Positions 58,051 through 64,000 of a stretch of 64,000 nucleotides of DNA are shown one piece after another. How positions within the stretch are numbered: position 1 is the first letter of the stretch; each line of letters opens with the position of its first letter. Position numbers and translations under genes: made by a program. The stretch is from Adiantum capillus-veneris (taxonomy: Eukaryota > Streptophyta > Polypodiopsida > Polypodiales > Pteridaceae), in the NCBI GenBank assembly GCA_014529385.2, contig CM043960.1, positions 124,475,543 to 124,539,542 of the forward strand, given 5' to 3'. A model generated the notes under the pieces. It saw only the letters and a list, made by a program, of their open reading frames with translations. It searched no databases and was not told the DNA's origin.

Positions 58051-59078
58051 CTAGTCAGACGTCTCATCGCGTCCAAGCGGCGTATCTGTCGGATTCTGCA
58101 AAAAAAGACAATAAGACAGCTTTCAGTAAGTATAAACATATAATGACATTTATAAAACAATACAAAAAACAGAAAAGAGTAAACCCTAATACTAACCATG
58201 CCGCCGCGAGAACTGAGAATGTCCATCAGGGCGTTTAAGCCCTTCCTGCCTGCGTACTCGCGCTCGTACGGTGTGGGATCACGTCCTGTCATCGACCACT
58301 GTCAAAACATACAAAGATTTCATTATGTTAGAATTAAAAAACTCATAAACCCTAAACTATCGAACATAAAGAGCAATGCAAAAACACTTACAAAATCATC
58401 CTCAAATGATGCCCATCCACCGCTCCCCAAGTGGTGCGAGCTCCCTGCCTCTACTCGCGCTCTGGCTGCATCCTTTTGTTGCTTCCACTTGTCGGGATTC
58501 TCGCGCGCTGCTTTCTTCGCATTCTTCCAATCTTCTTTGGCCAGCCAATCTAGCCTGTTCCACCCATTCTTGATTGCTTTTTGTACTTCGAAACGCTTGT
58601 GTTTGCAGTATTCGCGCATTCGAATCTTCATCAGGTCTTCATTGAAGCGCTGATCCCGTGTTGGAACGGGAAACTCATCATGAAGTATGCTGATGACTCT
58701 GTTTTTTAAATCACTTGGTACTTCACTCCATTTGTTTAGTATGTAGTGTCTAAACAACTGAGAGCAAAGACCACGCATGCGCGAGATCACCTTCTTGCCG
58801 TCATCATCCATGATGATGCCGCCGCTGAAGTCGACGGAGTAAGGCAAGCCCTCTGGCCGGTGACGCGTGAACCTGGGTGTCCCGGCAGGGGTCTCTAGCG
58901 GCGTGTCGATGGGGGTACGGACGTCAAGTGTCTCCACCGGCGTCTGGGCCCCGAAGCGAGGAGTGTCGAGTGGGGTGGCTCCTGGCGGAGTAGGTAGAGG
59001 TGTGTAGCTACTAGGAACAATCAGCTGCGCAAAACCTGGCGTAGATGGCGATGTTGTGGCTGGTGTGGGGGCGGGCAA
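58051..59078 (-). CDS. TNPA-like CACTA protein (plant Ptta/En-Spm type), three exons
   Basis: Exon 1 to 58392, exon 2 58298-58197, exon 3 58095-58051. Both introns (93 and 101 bp) have GT-AG borders (GTAAGTG with TTGACAG, GTTAGTA with TTTTGCAG), and both junctions fall in phase 0, giving an uninterrupted frame. The protein has a Pro/Thr-rich N-terminus and then a conserved helical core (LFRHYILNKWSEVPSDLKNR, MREYCKHKRFEVQKAIKNGW, NPDKWKQQKDAARAR). HHLGSGGWASFEDDF joins WSMTGRDPTPYEREYAGRKG across exon 1-2. This order matches the plant transposase family of En/Spm-type elements, which bind subterminal repeats. The frame stays open upstream of 59078 without a clear ATG, so the start is undecided (59078 is a TTG). 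Confidence 0.75.
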
Positions 59079-59166
59079 AGAAGGGGAGGGTAAAGTGCCT
59101 CGTCGAACACGAGGTGGTGTGGAGGCATCGGCGGCGGAATCCCCACAACAACCGCCGATGCCTCCA

Positions 59167-59287
59167 CATGTTCCCTTCCCCTCTTTCTCTCTCCCTCTCT
59201 CTCTCTCTCAAAAACACTATGTGTGTTTGTGTATGTGTGTGTGTGAGAGAGAGAGAGAGGGAGAGAGAAAGAGGGGAAGGGAACATG
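59167..59287. repeat. perfect 44-bp inverted repeat with 33-nt loop
   Basis: 59167-59210 (CATGTTCCCTTCCCCTCT and on to a CT run) is exactly complementary to 59244-59287. The loop is GT-rich. It lies upstream of the TNPA-like coding part within the CACTA element. Confidence 0.95.
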
Positions 59288-59331
59288 AGAGTGAGGAGAG
59301 GGAAGGAGCATACCTGGCTCTCCTTCCTCTC

Positions 59332-59337
59332 CTCGTG

Positions 59338-59372
<35 letters not shown>

Positions 59373-59383
59373 GGAGAAGAAAA

Positions 59384-59412
<29 letters not shown>
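59332..59412. repeat. (TG)n-(GA)n microsatellite inside CACTA
   Basis: GT runs at about 59335-59373, then GA at 59383-59410. Confidence 0.9.
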
Positions 59413-59415
<3 letters not shown>

Positions 59416-59499
59416 CGTTACCTGCTCCTTGCTTGAGGGCGCCGAAAAACTCAGATCTGAGATCTGAGTTTTTGGGCGTGCTCTGTTATTTTTTTAGCC

Positions 59500-59624
59500 C
59501 AGTCGGCGTCGCTATGAGCGTCGCAAATTTCTTTGAAAATTTGAGACTCTCATAGCGACGCCGGGATTTTTTTTTTGGAGCGTCGCTGTGTGAGCGTCGC
59601 TAATATAAATAGCCTCTTGTAGTG
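59500..59624. repeat. CACTA right subterminal repeats
   Basis: Further copies of the CGTCGCTA motif lie here, including an inverted pair GGCGTCGCTATGAG and CTCATAGCGACGCC separated by about 30 bp. Confidence 0.85.
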
Positions 59625-59627
59625 TTA
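59625..59627. repeat. CACTA target-site duplication, right
   Basis: TTA, matching 57421-57423. Confidence 0.9.
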
Positions 59628-60302
59628 GGCACCCCAATCGTGTATGTACCACGTACTTTGATACATTTAGTTTATCTACATGGAAAGTTTGATATTATTT
59701 GAGGTTTTGAATTTTTATGTCTCAAGAATGAAAATATCAAAGTTTTCTCTTGTGCAGTTTTGAATATTTAAAATGATCCAATACTTGTTGCATACCAAAG
59801 TCCTTCTACTTGTCACCTTGAGTGCTCAATGGAAAGGGCAAGCAATGTATCTCTTTCTAAAACTCACAAATACATCATAAACATATTTTCTTTGTATACA
59901 ACAATATGCTTGAAATAACCATATCAAAAACATGGAACTTTCCATTATTTTATATACTCCAAAGTCTTTTTTTTTGCACATGAAACTTTCAATTATCTAT
60001 AGAAAAGTTGTGGAAGAGTCACCTAAAATTTTCTACAAGGTCGCTTCATTTTTTTTTGAGCTTATAAAGGCAATTTCTTCAAAGCGTCAATCGTAGTCTT
60101 ACGAGGGTCAACTTGATGAGTATAGATCTTGATCATGATAGATTCTAAAATGCAAGGTTATATTTTAAAAAGATACTATAGCTAACATATTTAAGCATAT
60201 CAAGAGGGTTTTCTTAAATAAACCATCTAATGCAAGTAGCATTTAATTTAAATTTGTTAAAAAAGGACACTTAAAGTGTCCTGTTTTGGTACCAAACTAG
60301 TG

Positions 60303-61769
60303 TTAAAGGTCCCCTGCCTTGAGAGTAGCAAGTTTCTCAAGCGCGCAACATACATCTTCAATGGTAAAGCAGGGAGGCATAAATGGAAGGGAGCTACAAC
60401 ACCCCATCTTATCAACATTGTGTTGCTCATAGAGATTCTTGCAATGCATATACATATCCTCAAGATTCAAGTCACCAAAGCTCTCAACACGCTTGCCTTT
60501 TAGATTTGCCAAAACTTGCCACATGTATGTGCTTTCTCTTGCGCTAAAAGAAGTTGCTTTTTGACTTCCCACCTTCTCCTCTTTTTCTAAACAAGTACTT
60601 TGTATGTGTGTGAACATTCCAAGTAAACTTCCTTGTCTTTGCTTGCATCCAACCTTAGCAAGTGTTTTCGGGCTTGACTACATTCCATGTCAAACCATTT
60701 CTTCTTGGTGCTACCCTTCTTAGAACTTTTGCAAGACATGTGTTTCACCGAAAAGCATTCCTTCGCACAAGAGCAAATTACTTCTTTGAAAACTTTCGTG
60801 ACTTGCATTCTAATGTTGGGATCTCTTGATGCTCTGTCATGCTTTGGTCCACAATATCAGCATATATAAGTACTCGTTTGAAGTCTAGACGTAGGTACGA
60901 ATGATTCACATCATGATTGGAGGCTACATGCTCGGGAGTTTTACCACACTCGAAGTCAATACATAACATCCTATGATCTGATTTCGGATTCCATTCACCA
61001 AGTGTAAAGCTTTGTATGCATTTTAGAGTGGCTTCCGAAAACAACATATAGTCAATCACTCTATCACCATTGTGCTTTCTACATGTAAAGTCATTGGTGC
61101 CTTGCCATAGAGATAAATCATTTGCAATGAGCATTCCAATACTATTGCACATATGTAGAAGTGACTTTCCATAGTGATCCAGTTCTTTTGCATCATTAGA
61201 ACTTTGATTATACATGTATGAGTCATCCATTCTTCTTGAGACAATGCGTCATGTCAACTTGTTGTGTGTCGTGTTGTAACGTATTTGTGTGAGCATTCAT
61301 GTCTCCAAAGACAATGACTTCACCCTGGTTCTTGTAATGAACAATGTCTTCCTCTAGTTCAACAAAGGGTTGATCTCTATCCATATCCAAGCAAGCATAA
61401 AAGTTGGAGTCATAGTGAGGAATGTAGCAACCAACCACAAACATGACTTGACCATTTGGCGGGCTGATTTTCAGTCATAAGTAGCATTAATAATCTTCTT
61501 TGACAATGGAAACATCTTTCAAACCCTTTTTGGTCACACATGCTACACCTCCTTGGCCTCTATGTTGCTTTGCATTTTTTGTCCACATCAAAGAATGCAT
61601 ATCGTATTTGTCATCCAAGAATTTGTTGCGCATCATGCTCCCATGTTTCGACAAGAAGTATCACATCGGAGTCATTAGTAAGCTCATCAATGCCAATTCC
61701 CGCATTCCATGGAAACCCGTTACAATTCCAAAAGCTTATTCGCAAGTGTGAGTTGGTCTCATAGATCAT
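60303..61769 (-). pseudogene. LINE-A ORF2 endonuclease part
   Basis: The probable ATG at 61769 (MIYETNSHLRISFWNCNGF) lies six bases after the ORF1 stop. The AP-endonuclease domain shows SFWNCNGFPW, SDVILLVETWEH, then VVGCYIPHYDSNF, VIVFGDMNAHTN, DYMLFSEA and NPKSDHRMLCIDF. The catalytic Asp-Asn of GDMNAH and the SDH motif are kept. The last part (60617-60303) is the pre-RT linker ending LEKLATLKAGDL, cut by the inserted element. Frameshifts are present near 61440 and 60800. Confidence 0.88.
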
Positions 61770-61775
61770 GTGTCC

Positions 61776-62787
61776 CTATTTGTAGGGTGGACTTGCATCC
61801 TCCTCAAGTGACTTTTCTTCTTGAGATGACACCTTAACCTTCTTGCTTCTTTCCTCATATGCTTTGCGACGTACATTTTGTTTCATAAGAGTGCGATCTC
61901 CTCATATACATTACAACCCGTTCCTTTGAGGTAGATCCAACTATTGTCAAGGATAATATTTCTCTTTACCTCATCAGCCATGGTACATACAATAGTTCTT
62001 CTTTCTCCCGAGCAAGGGACTCCTTGTTTTCCAACTCGATGTGCACCATAATCCATGATTCCAGACATGCCAAAGTATATAGCAAAAAACTCTTGAATAG
62101 CAACCACAAGAGATTGGGGTGTTTCCATGATTTCCTCCTTGATTCCACGAATGACAATGTTCTTTGAGCATTTTTGTCGTTCTTGTAATTCTTGAGTGTC
62201 CACATTCTCTACATTCTTTGCTTGGACAATGGCTTGCGTAATAGGAGATGTAGAAACCACATTATCCTTACATATATCAGCCCATGATTTGGATGCATTT
62301 CCCATCTCACATACATCATGTCATATAGTATCTATCGTTTTCTCTTTCGATACATGATCACTCTCAACTTTGCTCAAGCACTCTTTCTATACATTCATGT
62401 CAACAAGAGAGTGCTTACATTCTTGAACTTCATTTTCAAGATGCATCAAGCGTGTTGTTTGCATTTTAAGAACCTTCTTGAGGTGCTCATTCTCCACAAC
62501 AAGAAATATTAAAGTTCCATTCTCCATTGCAAGTGCGCGCAGCTCTTCACCTTGCTTGTTGATAGTCTCTTGTAATGAGACCAAGTAAGCCATGATCATT
62601 GCTTCCATTGTTGTAGCGATATGGTTGGATTAGCATCCAAATTTCTTGGAGATTTTGCATCATTCTCCGTGGAGAGTGTGGATTTTCTACCCTTGCAAGT
62701 TTTGTCCGACATTGCCTTCAAGTCGGCAACAAAAACGCAAAGTTTTGACAGTTTTTTCGATTCTGAGATGCTATTATAGCAAAGCAT
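61776..62787 (-). pseudogene. LINE-A ORF1
   Basis: Codons near 62715-62600 (MSDKTCKGRKSTLSTENDAK) are followed after a frame break by a coiled-coil stretch NKQGEELRALAMENGTLIFL and LKKVLKMQTTRLMHLENEVQ. The frame at 62305-61883 holds an RRM-like unit KNIVIRGIKEEIMETPQ with AHRVGKQGV and TIVCTMADEVKRN. A short basic end SPPYK precedes the stop at 61776. This matches LINE ORF1 RNA chaperones. At least two frameshifts occur. Confidence 0.78.
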
Positions 62788-63308
62788 TTCATTGCTCAGA
62801 GAATGAAGAGATGGCCGTTCGAGTTTTGAGACCTAGATGCCATTGTGTGTGTGTGTTTATTCTCATTCCCTTGCGTCCTTGCAATGACCCATCATTGTTG
62901 TTTTGGCCGTTCCACCTGAGTAACCATTCTTGCCACCCAATTCGACCACCATGTGAGAAACCTTATATACCTTTGTCAATTACCCACTACTACAGGCTAA
63001 GGTCTTATAAGGCAGTAGAGGAAACATATATTGGATGCAGTAGGGTTGGTAGCTATTAGTTGTATCTGATAGCGAGACCACCAGGACCAACCTGCAACAA
63101 GAGAGAGAGGAGAGAGAGAGAGAGAGAGGTGCCGCTATCTTTCTACTTTATTATGGAGAATACTATCTAGGATGGTATCATGAGCTATAGACGGAGGTGA
63201 TAGATGGTATCACGCTTTTGAAATCGCCACTCTAGAGAGAGGTTCCGAGTCCAGCAGTGTAGAGATAGTGTGTTACTGGCACTGAGAGAGAGAGAGAGAG
63301 AGAGAAGT
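62788..63308. other. LINE-A 5' flank with GA runs
   Basis: No gene recognised. (GA)n-like runs lie at 63100-63128 and 63281-63305, and a short (GT)n at 62844-62857. The LINE 5' end probably lies in this stretch but cannot be placed. Confidence 0.4.
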
Positions 63309-63757
63309 TTTTTTGGGAAAATTACCAAAATACCCCTCTAATTTGTGGAAATTTCCAAAATACCCCAGTACTTTGTCATAAATTCTTAAAATGCCCTTCA
63401 AATTTTCCAAAATTCCCCAAAAACCTTGGTTGTGAGAGTAAATTTCTCCAAAAACAAAAATTTGCATCTTTTTATAAGAAGACTAATTGTCTATCATACA
63501 ATATGCTAAAACTAAAATTTGAGTTGGTTACGTGGGGTTTTGGAGATGAATTGCTTCATTTTTTGAGACATAATTGCCTTTTTTGGGAGGTAATTTGTGA
63601 CAAATTATATGCTAAGGACTCAAAAACGAATCTCAATTTTCAAAAAGGAATAAAGATTATAAAATCTTGAACAATCCAACCAAAATAGATACAAGTGTAA
63701 TTTGGGAATTTATGAAATTAGAGGGGTATTTTGGTAATTTCTCCTAGAAAAAATTGT
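63309..63757. mobile_element. MITE-like element with 26-bp perfect terminal repeats
   Basis: 63319-63344 (AAATTACCAAAATACCCC and eight more bases) is exactly complementary to 63715-63740. Similarity continues outward with a T-run and GGA on both sides. About 420-450 bp, AT-rich and non-coding. Degenerate internal copies of CAAAATACCCC occur at 63355-63420. The target duplication is not clear because the ends are T-rich. Confidence 0.75.
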
Positions 63758-64000
63758 TGTTATTTACGACTTAGAGCGCATTCACACAGGGTAACGTTTA
63801 CCCATGCCCAGCTGAAAAGCACTCCTTTTGCACGCGTTGCCAGGTTTGGCAGTGTAAAACCTTGCTCGCCCAATCTCCACTTTGCCAATTTTGTCAAATT
63901 TGAGATTTCAATCTTTGTTTCAACCAGCAGTGCTTGCGAAAGCCAGCTGTGGCAGGTTTCAAAAGCTGGCTTAGCTCAGATGTTTTTGAAATAGTGTGGT
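63758..64000. other. no recognisable feature
   Basis: Single-copy looking sequence with one 87-codon open frame crossing in from the MITE end. No motif is recognised. Confidence 0.4.

Larger units (their letters stand above)
57424..59624 (-). mobile_element. CACTA transposon, 2.2 kb
   Basis: Terminal inverted repeats CACTACAAGAGG are perfect over 12 bp at 57424 and, inverted, at 59624. The 3-bp target duplication TTA lies at 57421-57423 and 59625-59627. Dense CGTCGCTA/TAGCGACG repeats occupy both subterminal regions. It contains one spliced TNPA-like gene and no TNPD-type (DDE) transposase, so it should depend on an autonomous relative. CpG-rich subterminal arrays and perfect ends indicate a recent insertion. 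Confidence 0.95.
56783..60302. mobile_element. outer DNA transposon with CACTAGTT ends, non-autonomous
   Basis: Starts CACTAGTTCTGTA and ends with the complement of CACTAGTTTGGTA, flanked by TTAA on both sides. Sub-terminal palindromes GGACACTTAAGTGTCC (56799-56814) and a near copy (60265-60281) lie at each end. It splits LINE-A coding cleanly. Without the nested CACTA it is about 1.3 kb, AT-rich and without a recognisable gene. CACTA-type ends suggest that superfamily, but the 4-bp flank differs from the usual 3-bp duplication. Confidence 0.65.
54838..62787 (-). mobile_element. LINE-A: near full-length LINE, split by DNA transposons
   Basis: Minus strand: ORF1 (62787-61776), ORF2 with AP endonuclease (61769-60303), then 3.5 kb of inserted CACTA-like DNA, then RT (56782-55966) and C-terminal region (to about 54920), and a 3' end with GGTCATATTTGACC and (CT)n. 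Joined, the LINE would be about 4.4 kb. The coding on both sides of the insertion meets in the block before RT (LKAGDL and GVKAEMIKW). Frameshifts occur in every domain, and the RT active site reads YVND. Confidence 0.88.

Overview
The window is plant nuclear DNA made almost entirely of nested and broken transposable elements. No intact host gene is visible. The evidence for a vascular plant is: Ty3/gypsy and Ty1/copia LTR retrotransposons primed by initiator tRNA-Met, CACTA-type DNA transposons whose gene has GT-AG introns, a LINE, a decayed pentatricopeptide-repeat (PPR) gene, and many long GA/CT, TA and CA/TG arrays. The style of the PPR remnant and of the LINE proteins recalls ferns or lycophytes. 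That is an impression from memory and is held with low confidence.

Left part (1-20.9 kb). Two degenerate gypsy protease fragments and one unknown 180-codon frame come first. Gypsy-1 (3703-12905, minus strand) follows, a complete but dead chromovirus with 1.6-kb LTRs and a perfect 5-bp target duplication (CCCTT). Next is a copia tandem on the minus strand (LTR, interior, LTR, truncated interior; 12966-19697). Both interiors share the same deletion of the reverse-transcriptase active site. The second interior stops at a 78-bp (CT)n array.

Middle (20.9-46.6 kb). A PPR pseudogene (about 21.4-23.5 kb) lies left of a three-level nest. Copia-A (minus; 24.3-25.3 kb plus 39.9-40.5 kb) is split by the Tat-like gypsy-2 (25337-39927, plus). 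Gypsy-2 is split in turn by copia-C (30176-35761, plus; perfect target duplication GTATT). Copia-A gag and a rearranged second minus-strand element, copia-B, follow. Copia-B has part of its integrase inverted.

Right part (46.6-64 kb). Gypsy-3 is truncated at its 5' end. It has about 4 kb of former coding sequence between integrase and 3' LTR, which I do not recognise. A cluster of very long dinucleotide arrays follows. Then come two LINE remnants on the minus strand: an ORF1-only copy and a near full-length copy. Both end in the same hairpin motif followed by (CT)n. The longer LINE is interrupted between endonuclease and reverse transcriptase by a 3.5-kb element with CACTAGTT ends. That element carries inside it a clean 2.2-kb CACTA transposon (57424-59624; target duplication TTA; 12-bp perfect terminal repeats). 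The CACTA has a three-exon TNPA-like gene, a perfect 44-bp inverted repeat and a perfect 50-bp palindrome. A MITE-like element with 26-bp perfect terminal repeats lies near the right edge.

The coding pieces do not form a shared host pathway. Each is a module (gag, protease, integrase, RT, RNase H, transposase) of its own element, and nearly all carry stops or frameshifts. The most intact gene is the CACTA TNPA-like one.
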